In this document: positions 1 to 4,991 of the stretch, piece after piece
How the letters are laid out: each line of letters starts with the position of its first letter
How positions within the stretch are numbered: the first letter of the stretch is position 1
Assembly: GCA_934504345.1 (NCBI GenBank)
Contig: CAKSVR010000069.1
Coordinates: forward strand, 1 to 10,122
DNA from: an uncultured Agathobaculum sp.
GTDB taxonomy: Bacteria; Bacillota; Clostridia; Oscillospirales; Butyricicoccaceae
Length of the DNA stretch: 10,122 nt
Direction of reading: 5' to 3'
Notes under the pieces: generated by a model
The model's input: only the letters and a program-made list of their open reading frames with translations
The model's database searches: none
Told to the model about the DNA's origin: nothing
Program-made: the position numbers and the translations under genes

Positions 1-132
1 ACGTTCGTCTGCTGCACGTGCTGGACAACAATGGTTCGAGTAAAATTGCAAACGGCAGGTTTACAACGCGGCGAACGCAAGCTGCATCAGAGCGCGGATT
101 ATGACTTTCCTGTGGAGATTGCACGCAGGTAA
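1..132 (+). CDS. Possible 3' end of an unidentified gene
   Basis: A reading frame open from the window edge ends in TAA at 130-132; its last residues read DYDFPVEIARR. I do not recognise the protein. Forty-three open codons can occur by chance, and another frame is open over much of the same stretch, so this is only a candidate gene tail. The strong terminator at 251-293, in the same orientation, would suit the end of an upstream transcription unit and gives mild support. If real, it probably belongs to the same mobile element as the genes that follow. Confidence 0.2.
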   Translation, partial: TFVCCTCWTTMVRVKLQTAGLQRGERKLHQSADYDFPVEIARR

Positions 133-149
133 ATGATAAAATAAGAGTC

Positions 150-192
150 ACAGGGAAATTCCCTGTCGAGCTGGATTTGAACAATCAAATCC
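150..192. repeat. Two short perfect or near-perfect palindromes
   Basis: Positions 150-166 form a 17-base palindrome (ACAGGGA...TCCCTGT) with one central mismatch. Positions 173-180 (GGATTTGA) and 185-192 (TCAAATCC) form a perfect 8-bp inverted repeat with a 4-base loop. With the terminator at 251-293 they fill the stretch 133-426, which has no convincing gene. They could be protein-binding sites or RNA hairpins of the mobile element; the sequence does not decide. A TTGACG hexamer at 304-309 could be a -35 for the downstream gene, but I see no good -10. Confidence 0.4.
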
Positions 193-250
193 GTTGCTTG
201 TTACAATATCTCCCACGCAAAAAACTCAATATTGGCACCAACCAAACGAG

Positions 251-293
251 CCGGAGCACGCAGCCTGAAATTCGACTGTGTGCTCCGGTTTTT
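251..293 (+). terminator. Rho-independent terminator
   Basis: A 13-bp stem (251-263, CCGGAGCACGCAG, with 276-288, CTGTGTGCTCCGG; one G-U pair) with a 12-base loop is followed at once by TTTTT. It reads in the + direction and would end transcription entering from upstream, insulating the tnpW-like gene. Confidence 0.85.
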
Positions 294-426
294 ACTGCTC
301 GAATTGACGTTTACAAAAGATTTCTAAAAGTTTTTTGTCTGTTTTTGAGGTCAAGGGTTGTAGTTGATTATTGAGAGGCTTCTCCCTTTTTTAATCATCA
401 ACCAGCCGAAGAGGAGTGTAACGCAA

Positions 427-675
427 ATGGCAGAAGATTTGATTCGTGAAATTCACACGCAGCTTGACCTCATAACAAACGACCTCGCGGCGCTGCCCCG
501 AGAGGATCGCATTGCATGGTTTCGCAGAACCACTTATGCACAGCCGTTGAATTTTCTCAAAGAGATCAACGGCACAACCTATGCAGTAAGAGCGTTTTTT
601 GATGCAGAAGCACATGAGAACATCGTCGAAAAAGTACAGCGGATTATTTTGAGCAAAGACAGCGCAGAAATGTGA
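427..675 (+). CDS. TnpW-like small transposon-encoded protein
   Basis: An 82-residue protein. Its C-terminal half (EINGTTYAVRAFFDAEAHEN, then IVEKVQRIILSKD) matches by eye the signature of the small TnpW family found beside TnpX-type serine recombinases in Tn4451-like and clostridial conjugative elements (typical members read IGSTTY...V..F......ET..DKI.RLI). The N-terminal half is charged and predicted helical and is less familiar. The family's molecular role is not firmly known; it is assumed to be accessory to excision or regulation. I chose ATG 427 because GAGGAG lies at 411-416 with a 10-base spacer; the frame could be opened from a TTG at 364 but without a comparable site. The recombinase follows 18 bp downstream in the same frame, so the pair is probably an operon. 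Its moderate GC and codon use resemble the recombinase and not the GC-rich genes to the right. Confidence 0.75.
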   Translation: MAEDLIREIHTQLDLITNDLAALPREDRIAWFRRTTYAQPLNFLKEINGTTYAVRAFFDAEAHENIVEKVQRIILSKDSAEM

Positions 676-693
676 AATCAGCGTATTAAAGCG

Positions 694-2273
694 TTGAAGT
701 TTGCAGCCCTGTACTGCCGCCTGTCCCGCGATAATGAGCAGGACGGTATGTCAGGAAGTATCAAAAATCAGCAGGCCATCCTCGAAAAATACGCGCAGGA
801 GAACGGCTTCAAGAACACCCGCGTGTTCATTGACGATGGCTGGTCGGGCACGAACTTCGCAAGACCTGCGTTCACAGAAATCATGGAATTGGCAGAAAAG
901 GGACTTATCGGTACCCTGATCGTCAAAGATCATTCCCGTTTGGGGCGAAATCGGCTTATCGTAGGACAGCTTTTGGAAGAAGAGTTCGACAATCTCGGCG
1001 TGCGCTATATCGCTATCATGGACAATATCGACACCGCTAAAGGAATCAGTCAAATCGTTCCGATGCAAGATTTGTTCAACGAGTGGCACGCGCAGAATAC
1101 CAGTCAAAAAGTGCGGAATGTGTTCAAAAGCAAGGGAATGTCCGGCGCACCGTTGACCACTAATCCGCCTTTCGGCTACCTCAAAGACCCGGCGGACAAA
1201 AATAAATGGATTGTGGACGAAGACGCCGCGAAAATCGTGCGGCAAATTTTTGCCTGGTGCGTAGACGGATTGGGTCCCACACAGATCGCAAAACGCTTGA
1301 AAGCCGCCAAAGTGCTGACACCGACCGAGCACTGGCTCGGCATCGGCAGAAATTGCAGCAAACCGCCCGCCGTCCCGTACAACTGGTGTTCGGCTACTGT
1401 CGCGGATATTCTTGGCAAACAGGAATACTGCGGCGATACGGTGAATTTCCGCAGCACCAGAAAGTCCTTCAAGAATAAAAAGAAAATCGAGCGCCCACCT
1501 GAGGATTGGAAGATTTTTAAGGATACGCATCCAGCTATTATCGACCGAGAGGTTTTTGATTTAGTGCAGGAGCTTCGCAAGCATCGCCGCAGGCCTACGA
1601 AAAGCGGCATTGTCAGCCCGTTTTCGGGGTTGCTGTACTGTGCTGACTGCGGAGAAAAGCTGTATTACAGTTTTTCCAATAACAGCAAACGAAAGTTGTG
1701 GAGCAGCTTGTTCTGGAAAGTATGCAGCGTATTATGCTGAATGTGCAGGTATTCGAGAAAGAATTTGCCCGCAAACAGATGGCCTGCTACACAGAAGAAA
1801 AGAAAAAGCAGCTCGCGGCAAAACGTCGGGAACTGGAAAGAGCACAAAAACGCATTACTGAGATCGACGTTCTGATTCAAAAAATTTACGAGGATAACGC
1901 CAGCGGAAAGCTGTCTGATGAACGCTATGCGACCTTGTCCATGTCCTACGAAGAAGAACAGCAAACGCTGAAAGCTGCCGTTCCAGGGATGCAGGCATAT
2001 TGGGAAACTGAAACGGATAAGACAGTAAATTTGCAGCAGTTTATCCGAAAAGTTAAGAAAATCACCGAGCTGAAGGTGTTGACACCGGAACTGATTCACG
2101 AGTTTGTGGAAAAGATCGTAGTTTACGCGCCGAAATATCTTGACGGCAAGCGTATCCAGATTGTAGACATTCATTACAGCGGCGTCGGGATTCTCGACGA
2201 ACTGACACCGGAAGAAATGGAAGAATCGTTCCAGAAATCTATTACTGGGCGTAAGAAAACAGAAACGGCGTAA
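694..2273 (+). pseudogene. Large serine recombinase (TnpX-like), frameshifted
   Basis: This is a site-specific recombinase that would excise and insert the mobile element. In the first frame (694-1740): an N-terminal resolvase domain with ALYCRLSRD (predicted nucleophile Ser11) and the catalytic-type KDHSRLGRNR at 78-87, then a recombinase DNA-binding domain about 155-290, then the first half of a zinc ribbon (CADCGEKLYY, 316-325). The frame then runs out of register and stops after 348 residues. The rest of the protein resumes in another frame from about 1692 (KVVEQLVLES), with a long coiled coil and a DUF4368-like C-terminus (ELIHEFVEKIVVYAP) ending at 2273. In relatives about 30-40 residues with the second zinc-ribbon cysteine pair lie between these parts, and none are visible here, so an out-of-frame deletion near 1685-1697 is inferred. 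No ribosome binding site precedes the TTG at 694; the true start is uncertain. Confidence 0.8.
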
Positions 2274-2321
2274 CCAATAAAGCTACACCGTTTCGGAAAA
2301 TGTTAAATTGAGTTGCAAAAG

Positions 2322-2372
2322 CCGCCTTGGGGCATCTTCCTTATGGAGGGTGCCCCAAATCGGTGGTTTTTT
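2322..2372. terminator. Bidirectional terminator between convergent units
   Basis: TTGGGGCA (2327-2334) pairs with TGCCCCAA (2351-2358), extended after a 3-base bulge by CCGCC (2322-2326) with GGTGG (2362-2366). On the + strand TTTTTT follows (2367-2372), ending the recombinase transcript. On the - strand the same hairpin is followed by CTTTTGC, so it may also end the mrp-nifX-like operon, whose stop codon is only a few bases away. Confidence 0.75.
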
Positions 2373-2377
2373 CTTAT

Positions 2378-2818
2378 TTACTTGATCTCCTCGACCGGGA
2401 TCTGCTTGAGCAGCTCGCTCGGGCCGCAGCCGGAGCACTTCGCGCAGTCGTGCATACACGCCATCGGATCGTCCGGGTCTTCCTCGCGGCCGATCTCAAG
2501 GATGGTCGGGTCGCCCTGCTTCTCGCCGACGAGAAACTTCGCGACAGACTCCTCCGCCGAGCCCTCACAGCCGGGCACGAGCAGCACGCCGAGCATTTCC
2601 AGCGCGTTGCGGGTCGCCAGACCCAGCGAACCGCAGATGAGTACGTCGATCTGCTCCAGACCGGCGAACTTGATCAGGTCGGTCGCGGACGAGCCCTCGA
2701 TCCCGGCAATGCGCTTGCCGACCGGCTCCCGTCCCTCGGTGGTTACGATGAGCACCTCGCGGCAGTCGCCCAGATTTGCGGCGATCTGACCGTTCTCATA
2801 TGCTACGCCAATGTTCAT
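2378..2818 (-). CDS. NifX/NifB-like (dinitrogenase FeMo-cofactor family) protein
   Basis: A 146-residue cytosolic protein whose first about 105 residues fit the dinitrogenase iron-molybdenum cofactor biosynthesis fold (PF02579 type). Features are the N-terminal strand MNIGVAYENGQIAANLGDC, the IDVLICGSLG segment (57-66) and the VPGCEG motif (81-86). The acidic C-terminal tail carries four cysteines, C121, C125, C128 and C131 (CMHDCAKCSGCG), probably a metal or iron-sulfur site. Such proteins occur in many anaerobes without nitrogenase and are thought to bind or carry iron-sulfur or other metal clusters; the exact substrate is unknown. Its ATG overlaps the TGA of the Mrp gene by four bases (ATGA), with GGAGGG just upstream inside that gene, so the two are translationally coupled and probably work on the same cluster pathway. 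No nif genes are visible, so a nitrogen-fixation role should not be assumed. Confidence 0.85.
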   Translation of the reverse strand: MNIGVAYENGQIAANLGDCREVLIVTTEGREPVGKRIAGIEGSSATDLIKFAGLEQIDVLICGSLGLATRNALEMLGVLLVPGCEGSAEESVAKFLVGEKQGDPTILEIGREEDPDDPMACMHDCAKCSGCGPSELLKQIPVEEIK

Positions 2819-3633
2819 AACAGACCCTCCACGGTCGTCATCGCGCCGGACAGCTCATCCGGCAGCTTTGCATCCTCGATCTTGCCTGCATCGACTGCCG
2901 CCGCCAGCTTCGGGTCGATCGGCAGCTTTGCCAGAACCGGCAGCTCGTAGTGTGCGGCTACCTCGTCGATATGGCTCTCGCCGAACACCGAAATATGCTT
3001 GCCGCAGTCCGGGCACGCCAGATAGCTGTAATTCTCCACGATGCCGAGCACCGGGATGTTCATCATCTTCGCCATCTTTACCGCCTTGCCGACGATCATG
3101 GAAACCAGATCCTGCGGCGAGGTGACAACGATGATGCCGTCCACCGGCAGGGACTGGAACACGGTCAGCGGTACATCGCCCGTTCCGGGAGGCATATCGA
3201 CGAACAGGAAATCCACATCGTCCCATACCACATCCGACCAGAACTGCTTGACGGTTTCCGCGATGATCGGGCCGCGGTAAATGACCGGATCGTCCTCGTT
3301 CGGGAGAACGAGGTTGATGGAGATCATCTGCACGCCGCCTTCGCTGCGTGCCGGCAGGATGCCCTCCTCGCAGCCCTCGAGCTGGCCGTGTACGCCGAAC
3401 GTCTTGGGGATGGACGGACCGGTGATGTCGGCATCCAGCACGCCGCAGGCATAGCCCTTGCGCGTCATGCCGACCGCCATCATCGAGGTGAGCAGGCTCT
3501 TGCCTACGCCGCCCTTGCCGGAAACAACGCCGATGACTTTCTTGACAGAGGCCGCCGGGTTCGCTGCGACCTTGAGGCTCTTCTCGCCGCCGCAGTTAGA
3601 CGAGCAGCTCTCGCAATTATGCGAGCAACCCAT
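2815..3633 (-). CDS. Mrp/NBP35-type iron-sulfur cluster carrier ATPase
   Basis: A 272-residue P-loop ATPase of the Mrp/ApbC/NBP35 family, which binds a 4Fe-4S cluster at a dimer interface and passes it to apo-proteins in the cytosol. Visible motifs (numbered from the ATG): an N-terminal CX3CX2CX3C cluster (C3, C7, C10, C14), a deviant Walker A SGKGGVGKS (38-46), the DADITGPSIPK switch region, the Walker B-like FLFVDMPPGTGD, and the conserved CPDC pair (207-210) that holds the bridging cluster. The N-terminal cysteine set recalls the ferredoxin-like extension of NBP35. I chose ATG 3633 because AAGGAG at 3643-3648 lies 9 bases upstream; the TTG three codons earlier directly abuts that site. It is the first gene of an operon with the NifX-like gene and has its own promoter at 3679-3707. 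Confidence 0.92.
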   Translation of the reverse strand: MGCSHNCESCSSNCGGEKSLKVAANPAASVKKVIGVVSGKGGVGKSLLTSMMAVGMTRKGYACGVLDADITGPSIPKTFGVHGQLEGCEEGILPARSEGGVQMISINLVLPNEDDPVIYRGPIIAETVKQFWSDVVWDDVDFLFVDMPPGTGDVPLTVFQSLPVDGIIVVTSPQDLVSMIVGKAVKMAKMMNIPVLGIVENYSYLACPDCGKHISVFGESHIDEVAAHYELPVLAKLPIDPKLAAAVDAGKIEDAKLPDELSGAMTTVEGLL

Positions 3634-3678
3634 AAAAAACAACTCCTTACCTGTATATCTGTATCTTGTCTAAAGGAC

Positions 3679-3707
3679 AGTATACCCTAAATCCGCGCTT
3701 TTCGCAA
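3679..3707 (-). promoter_or_regulatory. Promoter of the mrp operon
   Basis: On the - strand TTGCGA (3702-3707) and TATACT (3679-3684) are separated by 17 bp, a good match to a housekeeping sigma promoter. The start would lie near 3672, giving a leader of about 40 nt. The phased TTCACA-like boxes of the four small-RNA promoters upstream are absent here, so this operon is probably not under the same regulator. Confidence 0.6.
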
Positions 3708-3745
3708 GCGCAGCGCCCGCTTATTTATTGCAGAGCGGGAAAAAT

Positions 3746-3796
3746 CAAAAGGAAAGCACCGCTGCTTCGAGGGGGAAACGAAACAGCGGTGCTTTT
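3746..3796 (-). terminator. Terminator of small RNA unit 1
   Basis: A 12-bp stem, AAAGCACCGCTG on the + strand (3753-3764) with its exact complement (3785-3796), is followed on the - strand by TTTCCTTTT. The + direction ends in TTTT, so weak activity that way is possible. Confidence 0.7.
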
Positions 3797-3885
3797 CAGG
3801 GATAAATCACAAAATGAAAAAGGGGAAAAAGAGAAATGAAAAAACGGTGTCTGTCAGAGGAGGTTTGCGGCTCTCTCCTGCTGAC
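3750..3885 (-). ncRNA. Candidate small RNA 1 of a four-copy tandem family
   Basis: Predicted transcript of about 135 nt from the G 7 bases after the -10. Its 5' end folds as GUCAG...CUGAC closing AGGAG...CUCCU, with an apical loop containing GCCGCAA that recurs in units 3 and 4. A C/U-rich unpaired linker follows (CUCUUUUUCCCC, C-run at 3822-3825) and then the sequence AUUUUGUGA (near 3806-3815), shared with units 3 and 4. The terminator hairpin ends it. No open frame of note lies inside. The plan of hairpin, pyrimidine-rich linker and terminator is typical of bacterial antisense-type small RNAs that pair with purine-rich ribosome binding sites; the target is unknown. It does not match any Rfam family that I recognise. 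Confidence 0.65.
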
Positions 3886-3891
3886 GAGTAT

Positions 3892-3945
3892 ATTGTACCG
3901 TGTTTTTCGGCCGGATGTGTGAACAGAATTTGAATATGCTGTGAA
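3892..3945 (-). promoter_or_regulatory. Promoter with three 11-bp-phased boxes, unit 1
   Basis: Read on the - strand: TTCACA (3940-3945), TTCAAA (3929-3934) and TTCACA (3918-3923), each starting 11 bp after the last, then exactly 20 bp, then -10 TACAAT (3892-3897). No TTGACA-like -35 lies at 17 bp; the last box covers that region. This is the arrangement expected of activation by an OmpR/PhoB-family response regulator. Confidence 0.65.
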
Positions 3946-3947
3946 GG

Positions 3948-3962
3948 TTCTGCTAAGAACCT
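3948..3962. repeat. 15-bp direct repeat, left copy
   Basis: TTCTGCTAAGAACCT is identical to positions 4224-4238. The two copies bracket the palindromic segment 3963-4223 and are read as a duplicated target site. The left copy lies in a short palindrome (AGGTTC...GAACCT, 3945-3962). Confidence 0.75.
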
Positions 3963-4223
3963 CAGTTTGTCAAAAAAGTCGGTATTGAACCAATTTCATC
4001 ATATCGCGCGGCAGCGCGCATGAAATAGAATTTGCCGTGCAAATTCATAAAAAGGCAGGGCGTGTACCGCGCAGCGCGGACAAAAATCCGCGCAAGGATA
4101 GCGCTGCCTTTTTATACCCTGAGAGGGAGAAAGTTTCTATACAGGAACTTTCGGACGACTTTGGAACGGCCCACGGTCCGTTCCTGCTTGTCGGCGAAAC
4201 CGTAGTTTCGCGACAGCCTGAGT
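3961..4223. mobile_element. MITE-like palindrome-rich insertion without genes
   Basis: A roughly 261-bp segment between 15-bp direct repeats. Its ends are imperfect inverted repeats: CTCAGTTTGTC (3961-3971) and GACAGCCTGAG (4212-4222) match at 9 of 11 positions. Inside are consecutive inverted repeats: 3993-3999 with 4020-4026 (ATTTCAT), 4028-4035 with 4039-4046 (GAATTTGC), 4049-4058 with 4104-4113 (AAAAAGGCAG), 4074-4080 with 4087-4093 (GCGCGGA), 4129-4135 with 4146-4152 (GAAAGTT), 4163-4169 with 4178-4184 (GGAACGG) and 4194-4200 with 4205-4211 (GCGAAAC). No convincing gene is present. Removing it with one direct repeat leaves about 40 bp between unit 1's boxes and unit 2's terminator, close to the 38-52 bp between the other units, so I infer an insertion into a once regular array. 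Its parent transposase is unknown. Confidence 0.55.
4049..4113. terminator. Symmetric terminator-like hairpin inside the insertion
   Basis: AAAAAGGCAG (4049-4058) pairs perfectly with CTGCCTTTTT (4104-4113), enclosing a second perfect stem GCGCGGA/TCCGCGC (4074-4093). Because an A-run precedes and a T-run follows the stem, it could end transcription in both directions. Confidence 0.6.
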
Positions 4224-4238
4224 TTCTGCTAAGAACCT
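4224..4238. repeat. 15-bp direct repeat, right copy
   Basis: Identical to 3948-3962. It directly follows the right inverted end of the palindromic insertion. Confidence 0.75.
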
Positions 4239-4257
4239 GTGTTCCTCTTCCGCAGAC

Positions 4258-4416
4258 GGTGAAACGCCCCGTTTCCCAAGGGGGAGAGAAACGGAGCGTT
4301 TCTTTTTTCGATGCAAATGAAGAGAGTTTAAGAAAAAAGGTGATAAGAAAAAGGTGACAGGTAAAAATCAAAAAAGGGATTCGTCAGTCCGGGGAAAGGG
4401 GGTGTCCCCTGCTGAC
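4258..4416 (-). ncRNA. Candidate small RNA 2 of the tandem family
   Basis: Predicted transcript of about 158 nt, the longest and most divergent of the four. The start G again lies 7 bases after the -10. The 5' hairpin is GUCAG...CUGAC closing GGGGA...UCCCC; here the apical loop carries ACCCCCUUU (complement of 4395-4403), the motif that units 3 and 4 carry in their linker. The linker instead has a tandem CACCUUUUUCUUA-type repeat (complement of about 4331-4358). A 15-bp hairpin (4261-4302) ends it, although its U-tract is poor on this strand, so the 3' end is less certain than for the other units. Function and target are unknown. Confidence 0.6.
4261..4308. terminator. Strong hairpin after unit 2
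   Basis: Positions 4261-4275 and 4288-4302 form a 15-bp stem with one wobble (GAAACGCCCCGTTTC with GAAACGGAGCGTTTC). The + direction is followed by TTTTTT (4303-4308), a good terminator. The - direction has only TTTC at the base of the stem, so termination of unit 2 would rely mostly on stem strength. Confidence 0.65.
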
Positions 4417-4422
4417 ACCCAT

Positions 4423-4476
4423 AGTATACTCCTGCGGCCCGCGCTAATTGTGAACAAATCGTGAACTTACCTTGAA
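4423..4476 (-). promoter_or_regulatory. Promoter with three 11-bp-phased boxes, unit 2
   Basis: Read on the - strand: TTCAAG (4471-4476), TTCACG (4460-4465), TTCACA (4449-4454), in exact 11-bp steps, then 20 bp, then -10 TATACT (4423-4428). A TTAAA sequence one step further upstream may be a degenerate fourth box. Confidence 0.65.
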
Positions 4477-4524
4477 GAATTTTTAACAATGTAAACGAAC
4501 GCCGGGAAAACGCTTCCGGCAGGC

Positions 4525-4654
4525 AGGAAAGCACCCCGATCCGTGGGGGAACGGAACCGGGGTGCTTTCGATCATTTCACAAAATAAAGGGGGTAAAAGA
4601 GAAATAAAAGATTGTAGATGACTGTCGGTTCGGGATTGCGGCTTCCCTATCGAC
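4525..4654 (-). ncRNA. Candidate small RNA 3 of the tandem family
   Basis: Predicted transcript of about 130 nt, starting at the G 7 bases after the -10. The 5' hairpin pairs UGUCG with CGACA (one unpaired C) and GGGA with UCCC around the loop AGCCGCAA. The linker contains ACCCCCUUU (complement of 4586-4594) and AUUUUGUGAAAU (complement of 4573-4584), both identical in unit 4. The RNA ends in a terminator hairpin (4528-4568). Units 3 and 4 are the closest pair and probably reflect the most recent duplication. The unpaired C-run is a likely pairing site for G-rich ribosome binding sites; this is inference. Confidence 0.7.
4528..4568 (-). terminator. Terminator of small RNA unit 3
   Basis: AAAGCACCCCG (4528-4538) pairs with CGGGGTGCTTT (4558-4568), and CCGT/ACGG extends the stem inward. 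On the - strand the tail is TTTCC, a short U-tract. Confidence 0.65.
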
Positions 4655-4660
4655 AATGTT

Positions 4661-4714
4661 AGTATACCGCACTCTGACCCAAAATGTGTGAACGAATTTT
4701 GAACAGTATTTGAA
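4661..4714 (-). promoter_or_regulatory. Promoter with three 11-bp-phased boxes, unit 3
   Basis: Read on the - strand: TTCAAA (4709-4714), TTCAAA (4698-4703), TTCACA (4687-4692), in exact 11-bp steps, then 20 bp, then -10 TATACT (4661-4666). TACACA at 4720-4725, also in phase, may be a fourth half-site. Confidence 0.68.
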
Positions 4715-4749
4715 AGGTTTGTGTACACCTCCGGGCCGCCTCGCAGACA

Positions 4750-4880
4750 GGAAAACACCCTGCATCCGAGGGGGGAACGGAAACAGGGTGTTTTCTGTCA
4801 TTTCACAAAATAAAGGGGGTAAAAGAGAAATTAAATCGGTAGGCTGTGTCGATGTCGGGCTTGCGGCTTCCCTTATCGAC
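4750..4880 (-). ncRNA. Candidate small RNA 4 of the tandem family
   Basis: Predicted transcript of about 130 nt, starting at the G 7 bases after the -10. The 5' hairpin pairs UGUCGAU with AUCGACA and GGG with CCC around a loop containing GCCGCAA. Compared with unit 3 the outer helix differs in sequence but stays paired, which supports a structured RNA. The linker has ACCCCCUUU (complement of 4812-4820) and AUUUUGUGAAAU (complement of 4800-4811), as in unit 3. The transcript ends in an 11-bp hairpin with a UUUU tail. It lies just downstream of pflA on the same strand; no terminator is evident between them, so read-through from pflA is possible in addition to its own promoter. Confidence 0.7.
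4752..4794 (-). terminator. Terminator of small RNA unit 4
   Basis: AAAACACCCTG (4752-4762) pairs perfectly with CAGGGTGTTTT (4784-4794). The symmetric A- and T-runs allow termination in both directions. Confidence 0.7.
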
Positions 4881-4886
4881 AAGCTA

Positions 4887-4940
4887 AGTATACCCCATTT
4901 TTCCGCCGAGTTTGTGAACGAATTTTGAACCTCTTGTGAA
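4887..4940 (-). promoter_or_regulatory. Promoter with three 11-bp-phased boxes, unit 4
   Basis: Read on the - strand: TTCACA (4935-4940), TTCAAA (4924-4929), TTCACA (4913-4918), in exact 11-bp steps, then 20 bp, then -10 TATACT (4887-4892). The geometry is identical to the other three units. Confidence 0.68.
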
Positions 4941-4991
4941 AGAATTGTTTCAAACATTCCTGACCGGCGGTTTGGTTGTCATTTTCTGCCG

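Noticed and set aside
4189..4215. A fifth small RNA 5' hairpin (TGTCG...CGACA on the - strand)
   Set aside because: It resembles the outer helix of unit 3, but there is no -10 seven bases upstream and no phased boxes; it is better explained as part of the palindromic insertion.
3746..4940. A CRISPR array
   Set aside because: The repeated units are about 230 bp or more, with diverged sequence and internal promoters and terminators, not short identical repeats with unique spacers.
4483..4957. Short - strand frames over small RNA units 3 and 4
   Set aside because: They cross promoters and terminators, have no ribosome binding sites and encode no known domain. Their similarity to each other reflects the duplicated RNA units.
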